NCBI GenBank assembly: GCA_022560025.1
Contig: JAFISE010000002.1
Location: 62,001 to 126,000, forward strand
Source: Stagonosporopsis chrysanthemi
Taxonomy: Eukaryota; Ascomycota; Dothideomycetes; Pleosporales; Didymellaceae
Length of the DNA stretch: 64,000 nt
Reading direction: 5' to 3'
Notes under the pieces: generated by a model
Told to the model about the DNA's origin: nothing
Seen by the model: only the letters and a program-made list of their open reading frames with translations
Databases searched by the model: none
Translations under genes and position numbers: made by a program
Shown: positions 1-12,051 of the stretch, piece by piece
Position numbering within the stretch: the first letter of the stretch is position 1
Layout of the letters: every line of letters starts with the position of its first letter

Positions 1-772
1 GGGAGGGCTCAAATGACGAATGTTGAAAGGTGTCAGCCCAGACGCCGTTGCGACTCGCTCGTGAACCCCTGCAGCCATTCCATCGCCGCGTCGGTACTAA
101 CTGCATTGGGTTGGTTCAGGCAGTCGCTTCCGAGACCGAATTGTGGGGAATGGTCATCATTACCTCAAGCTCTACACTGCGTGTGCAACCATCCGTTCTG
201 GATGGCGGATGCTATGCACATGTTTGTTCATGGGATGTATGTACTACGTATAAGAGCGAGCTTGGGCCGTGGGTAATGGAAGGGGCGCAATGGGTTCACA
301 GCTTCGATATACATGTCACGAGGCAGCTCCTTCAGAATCACAACCTTGGATGATGCATCCTACTATCCCTAGACGACCAGCTTGCAAATCCTTGCGACGC
401 ACAACGTGCGCCGATGTAGCCCGGCCTAAGCCCGCAGCAAAACACAAATGAAACTATTAAAGCCAAGCAAGACGCCGAAGCTATGCAAACCCCCAACCGT
501 CTAATGATGTTCGCCCTTTTGATCCTTTAACACCATACTATGCAAACCCATCGCCGGCCTGAGCACCTTTGACAGGACTCTGAAGACTCCAGTCAGCTTG
601 GCTCTAGTGGTCAATCGCCGTTGACCCCTCATTGTGTATTAGGCCGATCGAACTGCAAAATCATATTGCGCATACTTGGGCTCGTCAGGCCCCTCCTTCT
701 CCTCACAAGACTTCCATACTTGTTATCCTTCCCGGTTCCAGCACTTGCATCTATCGACTCTACAGCACACTC
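1..772. other. Intergenic, no gene recognised
   Basis: Only short overlapping open frames without recognisable content are present in both strands. The right edge abuts the 3' end of the SepH kinase gene. I see no RNA gene or repeat. Confidence 0.5.
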
Positions 773-3700
773 CTATTCGGCTGTCGAGCCTCTCCGGGCC
801 CCAGCCACAGAAGCAAGCTCGCCACCACTTGTCTCTCTTCGGCGCCGCACGATCTGCAGTCGGGGCAGTGGTGGGGTACCAGGCGGCAGATTGTTTCCAT
901 TGCCTGGTGTATCGTTCTCGAGGTTGAAGTTGCTCTGTCGGCGCTTTGAAATTGCTTCGCCGAGGCGACCAGCGGCATTCTGCGCGCGTGCTTTGGGTAA
1001 TCGCGAGCGTTCGGGTGCGCCAGCGCGGGAATTTGCTTGCAGATGAAGCAGCGACGATGTTGCGTCACGGGAGGCTGGCCGAGCGGTCGAAGGGCGGGGC
1101 GTTGTGGTGGGAGATGCGAGAGCGGCGAAAGAGGTGGTAGACCGTGCCAGAACAGGGGCTTTCGAGGAGCGACCTGCGGATTGCGGAGTTGTGTTAGGAT
1201 CTTCGATAAGATCCCACATCGAGCTCGATGACTGTGTGCGGTGGATACGATCACTATTTCTGCCCGGAGTAGACATTGGGGGAACAAGGAAGTTGTTGCC
1301 CTTCAGGCTTGTTGGCGTCGGCGGTGTGAGACCAAGCCCAGCGCTGGCGAGAGTAGAGCCGCTGCTTGAGCCAGAGCCATCACGGCGGCCGGACGAAGAA
1401 GGAGGGCGACGAAGGTTCATGCCAATGTTTGATGCCCGACTAAGGCTTCGTTTGCCATTGGATGCTGACCCCAGTCCGTTGGCTTCGACCTCGTCGCAAG
1501 CGTGAACAAGCTCCTCTGCCATTTGTCGAACAAGGACAGCAGGATCCTGTTCCATGAGCCAGGTGATACGTTCGTGGCAGCCGAATGCTCGAATCAACCA
1601 GCAGCCTTCCTCCTTTGCATCGCAGATCGTTCGTAGAATACGCAGCAGATTCAGGCGTGTGACTGCGTCCTTGTGGTTGAGCTTCTGCTCTGTGCGCGAG
1701 AAGATCTCAGGAACAGCCAGCGAGGCAGCGATAGGCGGCGAAAGACGCACGAGCTTCTGCAGCGGTTCGAGCATGTTCTCGAAAGTGGAGCGTGAGGGCC
1801 CTGAAGACGTGTATGCTGTGATGATCGCAGATGTGAAGTTCGAATGAGCAGAGAGCAGGTACTGTTCAACCCTTGCAGTTTCTTCTTGAAGCCTGAGAGC
1901 TATGTCAGTTGTGTCTTGAGAGCCGTGCAGTTTGATCGAGACTTACCAAACAAAAATAGCATCCAGAGCCGTCACCGCCCAATTGACATCACCAAGCAGC
2001 GACACGTAGAACGCGAGACCCTTAGCATCCCAAAGCATCTTTCGAGAGACTTTACCCGAATTGACCATCTCGAGCAGCACAGGTAGAGCAAACTCCTTGA
2101 GAGGCCCGCCGTCATTGACAACGTCCTTCAAAAGCGGGATGATATCAGAAAGCGCAGCCTCCTCTTGCCGGCTTTTGTTGTGACGACAGAGGTTGTACAT
2201 GGTGTTCAGGATCTGGTTGGAAATCTCGCGTTGGAAAGAACGGTTGGAGTCATTGCCAGCGCTATGGCTGCCCAGCTTAGACCCCGACTGACGTGTGACC
2301 TTGAGCAGCTCGATGAGAATGTCGATTGCATTCGAATTCTGTAAAGCTTCGTGGGTTGAAGAGAGCGAGCTGAGGTTCTTGATGAACTTGAGCATGGTGA
2401 TCTGATGTGGCGGCGCCATCTTGCGGAGGTCCTTGAGTACACCTGTGACTGTTAGCTGACACTCGATGTGAGGCAAAGCTAGTACTTACGCTTCAGGATC
2501 ATGCGGTCCGCCACTAGATCCTTGACATGACTTTCAGCCTGACTGAAGATGAGGAAAATGTGTACAATCCGGCCCACGATGAGCCTGGCAACCTCGCCAT
2601 CCTCTTCTACCATTCTGTTCAGCACCAGCGAAAGCGGGTATAAAACGCTGCTCCTGCTGAAGATCCTGCAGAAGTCGTTCTTAGGTGTAGGACCTTGCAA
2701 CTCGAAAACACCGTACACACCATTGACACCGATCAGAACCAGATCGCGCTCCGCGTCAATATCTTCTTCGAGGAACTCAACAAGTACGTTGATGCCTCCA
2801 CACCCGATGAACATCTGCATGGTAAGTGTACTCGTCTGGTACATCTGGCGCACAAAAGCAGCAGCCTCCTTGCGAATGTCGCTAGGGTATCGCTTGTACG
2901 CGTACTGACAGATGGTGGGAATGCCGCCTAAGAAAGACAGACTCTCCTGAGCCTCTGCGTCCTCGAGGATTATCAGATTGATGATCTTGAGCAGCGGCAG
3001 AACGAGCTCGTGAGGTGGGATGTTGCCAAGGATCTCCAACACAGGCAGCATACCATGACTCCTCAAAATGATGGAGCGCTTGTCTGGAGCCTCGTACAGT
3101 ACCTGCAGAAGCTGATCGGCAATGTCGAGCAAAACGTCGTCGGGCTGACTAAGCTTCAAGCAACTGACTAGGTGCTCCGTCATCTTCGTTAAGCGGTCGT
3201 CGCGGTCTCGAGCAACGTTATTCTCGAGGTTAATGGTGTCAAGGCCGTCTTCGAGGTTTGCAAACGGATCCATATCGTCTTCATCTGCGATCATGAAAGA
3301 GCCGGACATCTTGGTTGTGATCATAGCGAGGCTGCTATGCTCACTGCCGCTATCGCTTTCTGTTGTAGTAGCGAGCGCGGATTGAGGACCGCCCTTGATG
3401 TCGCCTACGATCTCTGAAAAGTCATCACCTTCATCTTCGGCGTACTTTTGAATCTCTATTTCCGACTGTGTTCGTTGGAGCTTGCGATTCGAAGTTGTGC
3501 TAGCCGATCGTTGCCTGATGGTCCCGTTGCCCTTTAGATCCCTTGTTGATTTTGGTGCCGACTTGAGATCTGTTGGATGAAACAGTCGTGGAGAGAAGAT
3601 GTCTGCGGGCGAGTTTGTGTGTGCAGTAGCAAATTGTGGTTGCTGTGGGACAACCACGAATGGCTGTGAATGCTGTAGCGCCTGGACACGTTTCTCAAAT

Positions 3701-5561
3701 GCATCTTCGTCTGCAGGCATGAGGTCCGAATAGTCCTCCTCCTCTGAACTTTCACGGAAAAGATTGCTGTTTCTGTTCGGTGCAACCGGCCGGGACTTGG
3801 CACCTTGAGACACTTGGGGCACACCGCGCAAGAACGCAGTCCGAGGCTGAGCCTCGTAGCTGCGACGTTCTTCGTGTTGCGACGCATTGGATGATGACCT
3901 CGAATTCGACGCCGACGTTGATGTGGATGCCGATGCTGAAGACTTTGACTTTGGAGTTCCTGGTCTTGCTTTGCCGGGTTGTCGCGGACTGAAGCTGCTG
4001 GAGCGGCCTTGCAAATGTTGCAGGTTCAGCGGACTTCTCATTGTGGCTTCGCCATCACCGCCGTCAGGGCCATCAACGACAGCTTCGAAGCTGGCAAACG
4101 CCTTCAGCTTGTCACTTGAAAACAAACCGCCAAAATTATCTTGTGGTTTGCGGTGTGATGGCATCTTCAGCGCGCGCGGCGAGATGCTTTCGGCGAAGTC
4201 GTTGTCCCAATTATCGTCTTGGTCAAGCTCCGGGGAGCGGAAAGCCTCTGCGGTGGGCCTAGACTTCGAGATGTTGAGGTGATCGACGTTCACCGGCGGC
4301 TTGCGGGCAGCTACTGCAGCGCCGTTTGCGTGTGCGGGGGAGGGAAATTGCTGCGAAGGCTTCTGCACGCCGGAAGCCAGTCTGGAACTCCTGCGAAGCG
4401 AGTTTGGTGACTTGAGGGCCTCGTTCCACTCTTGTACAGATTTGACTGCTTCTTGGTATTCGGTCGGTTTTGCGGGCACAGCAGCGACGGTTTTCTTCAC
4501 ACTCTGAATCCACGGGTGCTTGAGCAACCGTTTCGCAGAAATGCGCAGGGTAGGGTTCTTTTGGAAGCATTCCATGAGAAATTCGCGGAGCAACTGGACA
4601 TGTGAGCAACAATGGTTACATGGGAGGTCACGGCACTTACAGGTGAAGCACTACCAGGTATTGGCGGATGCTCGTCGTTCACAATTCTGAACAAGGCCTG
4701 CATAGGCTGCAGCTTGTGGTATGGTGGCTTGCCTTCTATGAGCTCAATGACTGTACATCCCACGCTCCAGATGTCTGAAGCAGTGGTAGCGCCAGACAAC
4801 TCAATGACTTCAGGCGCCATCCAATATGGTGTGCCTACGACGCTGGACTGGTCGAGACCTGACTGCTTGGTGGCCACACCGAAGTCTGCCAACTTCACAA
4901 GGCCCTCCTTTGTGGTTAGAATGTTGGCTCCTTTGATGTCTCTGTGAATGACACCCTGCTCGTGGAGGTAGAGCAGTCCATGTAACACCTGGGACATGTA
5001 CAAGGCAACAAGGTTTTCTGGGAACTTGCCGAAGTTCTTGCAGATGCTGTGCAACGAGCCATTCTCGCAGTACTCCAGGATGATGTACAGGCTGTCCGAG
5101 CTGCGCACGAAGCCTTGATACTTGACGATGTTGGAGTGGTTGAGATTCTTGAGCAAGTCGATTTCCATCTCCATGTTCTTCAGGTCGGCAGCGCCCAAGT
5201 TCTCAAGGCGCACTTGTTTGATGGCAACCGTCTCGCCAGTGCCCCAGTTGAGGGCGCGGTAGACGCTACCAAAGGCACCTTTGCCCAGACAGTCACCCAG
5301 CTGGTAGTCCTTGAGGCCAACGACATCTTGGGCGGCCCGTTGTGCTGCGCCGTCCCTGCTTGGGCGCTGTTCGCGCTGTTCGCGCTGTTCGCGCTGTTCG
5401 CGCTGTTCGCGTTGCTCGCGGTCGCGGGTGTGAGCGCCGTGATTGGACGAAGACGAAGCCTTCTTCTCGTGCCGAGGCGTGCCTGGGTGGGCGTTTGCGG
5501 GTTGCGAGGAGCGCGAGCTGGGAACGCCGTGCGAGGGCTTCGAGGGGTTGTGAGACACCAT
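773..5561 (-). CDS. sepH: Septation protein kinase SepH (Cdc7/Cdc15 family)
   Basis: Serine/threonine kinase of the septation initiation network, which in filamentous ascomycetes acts at spindle pole bodies to trigger septum formation. Four exons: 5561-4641, 4593-2490, 2442-1947 and 1892-773; all introns are GT-AG and keep the frame, giving 1546 residues. The kinase domain covers about residues 86-340: glycine loop GKGAFGSV (93-100), VAIK lysine 115, HRD 206-208, DFG 226-228 and APE 249-251, all intact. The first intron lies inside the kinase domain. A long Ser-rich linker follows, then a C-terminal armadillo/HEAT-like helical region (roughly 850-1240) in the last three exons, as in SepH and fission yeast Cdc7. 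A short REQ tripeptide repeat precedes the kinase domain. The ATG at 5561 is the only upstream in-frame methionine. Identification is by domain order and the characteristic C-terminal region. Confidence 0.95.
5365..5418 (-). repeat. 9-bp coding repeat (REQ tripeptide) in SepH
   Basis: Five exact copies of a 9-bp unit (cgctgttcg on the plus strand) run from 5365 to 5409, followed by one degenerate copy. They encode consecutive Arg-Glu-Gln triplets at about residues 48-66, just before the kinase domain. The unit length keeps the frame, so copy number may vary between strains without breaking the gene. Confidence 0.9.
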
Positions 5562-6800
5562 TGCGGGCGCTCGCTGGGTGGCGTTCGACTGGTCGCGTTC
5601 CGCCGTCGTCTGACCCGCGGCCAGCTGCGGAGAGAGGCTCGAGAGCAGCCTGTAGGCTTAGGCTGCGCGGCTATCTGCGTGCGCGCGCGGCGGTGGTGGT
5701 CGAGGGCGGTGAGTGCGGTCGTTGCGGGGGTGGGTCGCGGCGTTGGGCGCGCATTCCTTCTGTACGGGTTGCAGAGGCAGAGAATGCGGTTGAATACTGC
5801 GCTGTTGATGTTTGCGCCGGCGCGAGTCGCGCGTCCCTGCTGGCGGGGTCTGTGGCAGACGCCCTGGCCGTTATATGGCGGTTCTGGTCCGTTGAAGTGC
5901 TTGGGGGATCCCAGCTATGAAGGGCGACGGCGCGCGTGATGTAATTGCGCCCGGCGTAGCCTGCCACTGCTACTGCAAAGGGAGGTGCGCGAAGGGGAGC
6001 TCTGCGTGCGACGCCTGAGCCTGCAGCGTGCACTCGAGCATGCGGGGTGTGGCGGCGATTTGGGAGTGGGCGAGAGTCAGTTAAAGTGAAACAGCTACGA
6101 GCTCGACGTTGCGGGCGCGCCTGCCGGGAGTGGTCACGCCTCACTAGAGTTGTAGCGGAGCCAGCACATCGCGACTCCAGACATCAACACCAAAGATGCA
6201 TCACGAAGATAAAGTCGACATACACCGGCATGCAATGTTGACGCGTCTAACACTATGCGTCATGATCCAGCTACCTGCATTGCCAGACGGTCCGAACTTT
6301 CCACGCACTCACGTGCGGGCACCTTTCCTTTTCCCTGTCTTTGAGAGTTTATGATGCAGATCCGGGACAATCGCCGAGCCTCAAGACGATCATGCCAAGC
6401 ACGACTGGTCTTGTATTTGACTGGCGTTGCGTCGTTCCATCACATGTAGGCGCATCGAACTGCTCAGTAGATTTTCGAGTCTACGATGCAAGGGTCTCAG
6501 GGTCAACCACCATCAGGGCAGCTTGCAAGCACTAAGAGGACAAGCTTCGCCGGACGCTCGTCTTACGAGGAGGAAGTGGGGGCTGCCACCACTTGCTTCT
6601 GCAGGGCAGCCACGACAGGTCGGTAACGAGAAAGGGTCTTGTTGAGGTCGAGTTCCAGCTTGTGACAGCAAGAGGGCGGCTGAGTGAGATCATCAAGGGT
6701 ATCATTGCTTGCCTGTGTTTATATCTATCCACCTTCCATGCTTTGAACTCGAGAGACGCCATCTCAATGCATTACGCCATTCATCATAACAGATTACGAT
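5562..6800. other. Intergenic region upstream of SepH
   Basis: About 1.2 kb between the SepH start and the 3' end of the dehydrogenase gene. The SepH-proximal 400 bp is GC-rich and may hold its promoter and 5' leader. No convincing gene on either strand. Confidence 0.4.
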
Positions 6801-7732
6801 CTACCTTCCAGCGACGACGTTAAGCACACCGCCATCGACAGCGATGATCTCGCCATTGACATAAGTGTTCTTCGTAAGGAAAAGCACAGCCTGTGCCATT
6901 TCCTCATCCAAGCCGGCTCGACCTTGGGGAACATGGCCCTTCTCTTGAATCTTCTCATCTGGCATATGGCTCTTCTGGTTCTCGTCGCTCTCTTTTACTG
7001 TCATCTCGGAGGGGAAGTAACCTGGAGCGATCGAGTTGACCCGGATGCTTAGCTTCTGGAACTCGGCCGACATGAGCTTAGTCAAGTGGACCGTACCGCC
7101 CTTCGCGGCGTTGTAGCTGAAGTGGCCTTGCGCGTGGCGCATTATGCCAGACATGGAGCTGATTACGATGACTGACGCAGAGAGGTGGCCGTAGGTCTCG
7201 GTGCCTGCCTGGAGAAGGGGGAGTAAGACAACAGTGGTGAAGTATACTGAGCTGACATCGGTGTTGTATGTCTGAGCCCAATCCTCGAAGGTCTCGTTGT
7301 CCCAGAGCTTCTGCTTCATCTCCGTGGCCTTCTCCGCATCAGGCTCGGCTTTTCCACTGCTGATACCGGCTGCAGCGATGAGAAGGTTGATGTACTTCTC
7401 TTTCTTAGACAGCTCCTCGTACATCTTCTCAAGGTCGGACTTGTTGGTCACATCGCACGGGCTCAGGGCGATGATCTGACCTCCCTCCTTAGGATCATGC
7501 GACTTGACTGCCCTCTCCAGAGCCTCCTGTCGGCGACTCGTTATGTACACCTTTGCACCTATCATCACGTGTCAGTATGAATTTAGGGCATACGCAACGT
7601 AGATGGCTTACCGTTCGCAGCCAATGCCTGAGCAGCCATCAGACCAATGCCAGAACCACCACCAGTGACCACGCAAACATAGTCCTTGACAGAGAATAGC
7701 TTCGAAGCCTGGAGGTTGTGTGTGCTCGCCAT
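6801..7732 (-). CDS. Short-chain dehydrogenase/reductase
   Basis: Classical SDR-family NAD(P)-dependent oxidoreductase of 292 residues; the substrate cannot be told from sequence. Two exons, 7732-7612 and 7558-6801, separated by a 53-nt GT-AG intron in the codon for Gly41. The cofactor motif TGGGSGIG is at residues 23-30. An IAAAG segment at about 101-105 corresponds to the NNAG element. The catalytic serine is in VISSMSG (about 174-175), and the YxxxK pair is Tyr189 and Lys193 (YNAAK). The C-terminal AVDGGVL region is typical. I chose the ATG at 7732; an in-frame codon further upstream would add 19 residues that do not look like SDR sequence. No targeting signal is evident. It is divergent from the BCS1-like gene. 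A secondary-metabolite or sugar-alcohol role is possible but not supported by neighbours. Confidence 0.9.
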
Positions 7733-8300
7733 GTTGTTTTGTGAATTTTCGTTATTCCAGTTACAAGGAGGTTCTGTGTGAAGAAACAATGCTACTTGTG
7801 TGAGAAGAGTCTTTATACAATTGTTCGACGTAGAGGGGAAATGTTTTTGGGATGACGTACCAACGATGCATGCGCGTTTGGTGTCACTCGCTTTCCGTAG
7901 TTCGCGCCATCCGCGAGAAGTCCCGTTGCGGTCTAGCTTTCGCGGCTCTGAGATCCACCAAGATTCTCAGCCCCAACGCGTCTCCACGACTTTTGACCTC
8001 TGCGCGTAGGTGCCGAACATCGGGTAAGCGGCCTCTCCAGGCATTGTATATTATTGTTTATTCGCATTCATTTTTTCGCCCTTTTTTTGCCGCTGCCATC
8101 GTCTTGTACTATCTGCGATTGTTTCCAATCGCGCTTTCAGCATCCAAACTTTTTCTTGCGCTCGTAGCCCGTGCCTTCAGGATTCCACGCCATCCGGGCA
8201 GCCCGCCCACGATTGCGAGCTCATCTTGCGTCGAGCATATCTTGCGTCGCCTTCGTTGTTCATTGGCGGTTTCTTGTTCTCATCTCATTCTTTCTTTAGC
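7733..8300. promoter_or_regulatory. Shared divergent promoter region
   Basis: The 568 bp between the start codons of the dehydrogenase (leftward) and the BCS1-like gene (rightward) must hold both promoters. It includes T-rich and pyrimidine-rich stretches around 8050-8110, common in fungal promoters. No specific factor site is assigned. Confidence 0.4.
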
Positions 8301-10221
8301 ATGGCGGAATCGAAAGTGCTGTCTACCGATCTTGTCGTCGCAGCACCTGTGCGTCCAGCCAATGACCCGCTCCAAACATGGCCCGAACCTGTCGACACGC
8401 CTGGTGTCCTCCCACGCCATCTCATAAGACAAGCGTCTTCACGACTTCCATTCCTTGAGATCTTACACCGCTTGCTATATCGCATACGACCAGACAGCCA
8501 CAGCAATCTTGACAAGGTTTTGGCGGCGATTGCGCTTTACAGTGCCGCCGTACCTGTATATGGATACCTAAGAGACTTCGCTTTCTGGGCTTTCACTGTC
8601 CAGATCACTATACCAGACCATGACCCGTAGGTAGAGGACTCCATCGTCCAAGATGCTGCTGATCATGTTCTACAGGGCTGCGAAAGACATATTGGCTTGG
8701 ATGAGCACCAATGTGATCCAAAATCGCCAAAGTAGGAGTGCCATGATCGTTACAGAGGGGTCACAACATGACGAGATGAACTACAGCCGTCGCCTCATGA
8801 TAGGACCATCGAGTAGGGTCGGCCACCGCAACACGCAAGGCATTGTGCAAAACGAGGTGACCTGCTCGCCTCCTATCGGCTCACGTCTTTTTTGGTAAGA
8901 GTGCGCAGCGTTGCTCCCACCTCCACAAATCTTGTCGTCCGTTCCTCGCTCCTGATTGGCCCTGAACTGATACGGTAATGATACAGGATTGGCTTCCGAC
9001 CATATCTCTTTGATCGCATAGGAGGCGCAAAGTCGCACCCATTAGCGCAAGGAGCCGACAGTAACTTCGTTAATGCAAGTGGGAAACTTCAAAACGCACT
9101 CACCATCACTACACTAGGTTGGAACCTGGATCCTTTGAAAAACTTCGTGGTCAAGTGCCATCAATGGAAGAAGGCCAACATGTCTGGCACAACAACTGTG
9201 TATTTCGCTGGAGGCAATGCATACGATTATGGTGGCGGTCAGTGGCAGTCCATCAACAAGCCGATACGGAAACTCGATACCATCGATATGGAGGAGAGCG
9301 TCAAGCTAGATCTTGTGCGAGATGCCGAGTACTACTACAGCGAGCAGTCGTGAGTCTCTTTACATCATGTCTCCATACATGGGCGGTATTCTCTGACTTC
9401 GCAGGAAACAATTCTTCGCAGATTGCGGCATCCCCTATCGACGTGGCTATTTATTCCACGGTCCGCCTGGCACAGGCAAGACATCTTTCAGCGCAGCCCT
9501 CGCAGGCCACCTGGGGTGCGACATCTACCACATCAACCTTGCATCAGGCGACATCACCGACGGCAAATTGCACAACCTGTTCCTTGGCCTACCCCAGAAA
9601 TGTATTGTGGTGATTGAGGACATTGACTCTGCCGGTATCGGACGCGAGGTCACAACAGAGCAAAAGCAGGCGGCAGCTGACATGGACCTTGCTGCAGCAC
9701 TGATGCCGCCAGAATACGTAACGAGCAGGCGACAAACCGGTAGCAAGGAACGCAGCCTCATCACTCTCAGCGGTCTGCTCAACGCCATCGACGGGAATGC
9801 ATCACAAGAGGGCCGGCTTCTCATCCTGACATCGAACAACCCCGATGCTTTGGACGCGGCACTAACACGACCCGGTCGTATCGACAAAAAGGTTTACTTC
9901 GGCAACATCACCAAATCGGCCGGAAGAAGCATCTTCATGCGTCTCATCGGCCGTTCAGCACTCGCCCACGACGCTGTCTTCTCAATGGCGTACATCGAGC
10001 AGTGCGCGACCGAATTCGCAGATAAAGTGCCAGCGCACACATTTACGCCTGCGCAAATCCAAAACTTTCTCCACGGTTGTCGCGGCGATCCAACTAAGGC
10101 ACTCGCTGAGATCGACGCCTGGGTTGCAGAGAACCGTTATGCAGCCGGTGGGATGTCGTCGAGCCCGGTGTCAAATGCCACAATGGTAGATGCCGAGGAG
10201 GGTGAGCACGAGATTTTGTAG
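8301..10221 (+). CDS. BCS1-like mitochondrial AAA ATPase
   Basis: AAA protein of the Bcs1 family, probably of the mitochondrial inner membrane. The canonical member inserts the Rieske Fe-S protein into complex III, but fungi carry several divergent paralogues whose clients are unknown. Four exons, 8301-8626, 8676-8894, 8987-9349 and 9405-10221, give 574 residues. A hydrophobic segment at about 72-100 is followed by a Bcs1_N-like domain (about 110-290). The AAA core has Walker A GPPGTGKT (322-329), Walker B CIVVIED (369-375) and an RPGRID segment for the arginine finger. A loop of about 50 residues rich in Ala, Gln and Met separates Walker B from the sensor region, longer than in canonical Bcs1. 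The C-terminus is a helical extension. The divergent N-terminus and long loop suggest a paralogue rather than the Rieske assembly factor itself; that is inference. Confidence 0.88.
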
Positions 10222-11449
10222 GAATTCTTATCGATATTCGATACTGATGGCGTCCTATCAGCAATAGGCAGATGGAAGATGGACATGTAAACTATAATTT
10301 GGCGCACGTGGTTGCATACTTGTACAGGGTTTTGGGAAACATAGACCAGCGATTGCTCGCGCAGCAGCATATTGGCAAACACATACGCACAGCACAACGC
10401 TCTTCTAAATCCCTTTTCACATATTTCACCCTCTCCTGACCGCCCAGCTCCTCTCTCCAACACGCCCGCAACTCGGCCAGATCAGCGAAGCTTGTCGGTG
10501 CAATCGGCCGAAGCGGGCGCGACGGGCGCTCCTTAGTCGGCCGATTTCCCGGCCGCAATCAACGTAAATCAGCTTTTTGCCGGATGGGGCATGTAGCTGT
10601 GCCTGCCAACGGCGGGTGCGTCGGCCGGAGGTGCAGCGAGGGCAACGGCGAGAGTGGGAGAGACACGTTCCCTCGGGTTGCATGCGAGGTGCATGCGAGG
10701 TGCTTCGTAAGACCAAGTTGGGGAACCAATCGGGAGCGCAGACCAAGGGACTACTGTCGGAGCGTGACTGCGGGTAAGGTTCGAAGGGTGAGGTTGGCGT
10801 GACTTCACATCTGGGGTGAGGTGGGATGAATGAAGCGGACGGCATGCAATGTGCTCAATAAGGCAGGAAGGGTTTGCCATCGACGATAGTGGACCGATTC
10901 GGTGAAACTAGTCGGGCAAAGGGGTAAGCGTTGGCCGTTACTGTGCGAAGTCAGCTTGGATGTGGCGTTGAATACAAAATTTGAGCAGCAAAAACATTGA
11001 ACAGATAGGAGGCCCTTGGTCCTCTCCGTGCCGGTGAACATGAGATTCTTCTTGTGAGCTCGCGAGTACAGTGGGGTACGCCAATCTTCTTAGTAGATAA
11101 AGAAAAGCAAAACAAAGCCAAAAAAAGATACATTCTGCCGCGGGGATATTATTGGCCCCCTCTGCGAACAAAGTACAAGACTGTATAGAATACGAAAAAC
11201 TGCTGTATTTAGCAGATCAAGCATCAAATGGACTTGAAGAATAAAACGTCCAGCAACTATATATCTCTAATAAGACAAAAGACCCAGCGTGACCATCATG
11301 TAACGTCTAGGGTAATTGTACACCTGACCTGATATGGAGGTATCCTGTGCGTCGGGTGTGGGGGCCTCGGCCAAAAAAATTCACACCTCAACCTACACAC
11401 ACCCCTTTCTACCACACCATCTCTGCACTCCTGACTGAGGGCAAAAATA
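10222..11449. other. Intergenic, no gene recognised
   Basis: Open frames here are short and low-complexity. AT content rises after about 10,950. It may hold the 3' end of the BCS1-like transcript and downstream DNA of the tRNA-like element. Confidence 0.4.
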
Positions 11450-11531
11450 TTCCGTCACGGGGAATCGAACCCCGGCCACATCGGCGCTTGCTAATGAGAG
11501 CGATGTATCCTAGCCACTGCTGGTTGTTAGA
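11450..11531 (-). tRNA. tRNA-Glu(CTC)-like element, 5' part decayed
   Basis: Read on the minus strand, the 3' two-thirds fits an intron-containing tRNA-Glu: anticodon stem CATCG/CGATG, loop with anticodon CTC, a 10-nt intron after position 37, a perfect 5-bp T stem around TTCGATT, acceptor 3' strand TGACGGA, and a T5 terminator just downstream. The 5' end does not fit: the first seven bases pair poorly with the acceptor strand (two clear mismatches), and the D-stem 5' strand matches at one of four positions. This looks like a 5'-truncated or mutated pseudogene rather than a working tRNA. Confidence 0.65.
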
Positions 11532-12051
11532 TGGTGTTGTTGAGGAGGAGTATTTGTTGAGCTTACCTAGACCATAACGGATGTTGTTTGATGAGATGAC
11601 ATGTCGTACTAATAATTATGTCTCACTGCAACTCACTATGGTTCGTAGTAGGCCTCCAAGATCGGGGTTACATAATGCAATCTATGTATGTAGCGATGTC
11701 CGCATCAGTCCGAAGAATTCTTCAGTCTGTCCGCACTAAATCCAATCCGTCCGCTTCTCCCTCAACACAATTTTCCTGACAAAGAAATCACATGTGTCAG
11801 AGGCACCGGTTTGTCAATTTGTGACTGCGAGTTCGGATGTGAGGAATGCATCATTTATTATCAAGTATTCTATTCAGGTCACAAAGAAAATCATGCCACT
11901 TGTTGCGGTTTCAAAGTCCCAAGATGTCCACTCGGACTATATTTCAAGTCCAATTCATACCTCTGTGAGGTCTACCAAGGCTCACTTGCACATTATACTC
12001 CGAAGAAATCGACAATGTCAAGGCCTGACTACGTTCAGAGCGCCAATATGC
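11532..12051. other. Intergenic, no gene recognised
   Basis: About 520 bp between the tRNA-like element and the 3' end of the cell-wall protein gene. No supported feature. Confidence 0.4.

Noticed and set aside
5671..6144. 157-codon Arg/Ser-rich frame upstream of SepH
   Set aside because: Low-complexity product typical of a GC-rich leader; no conserved features.
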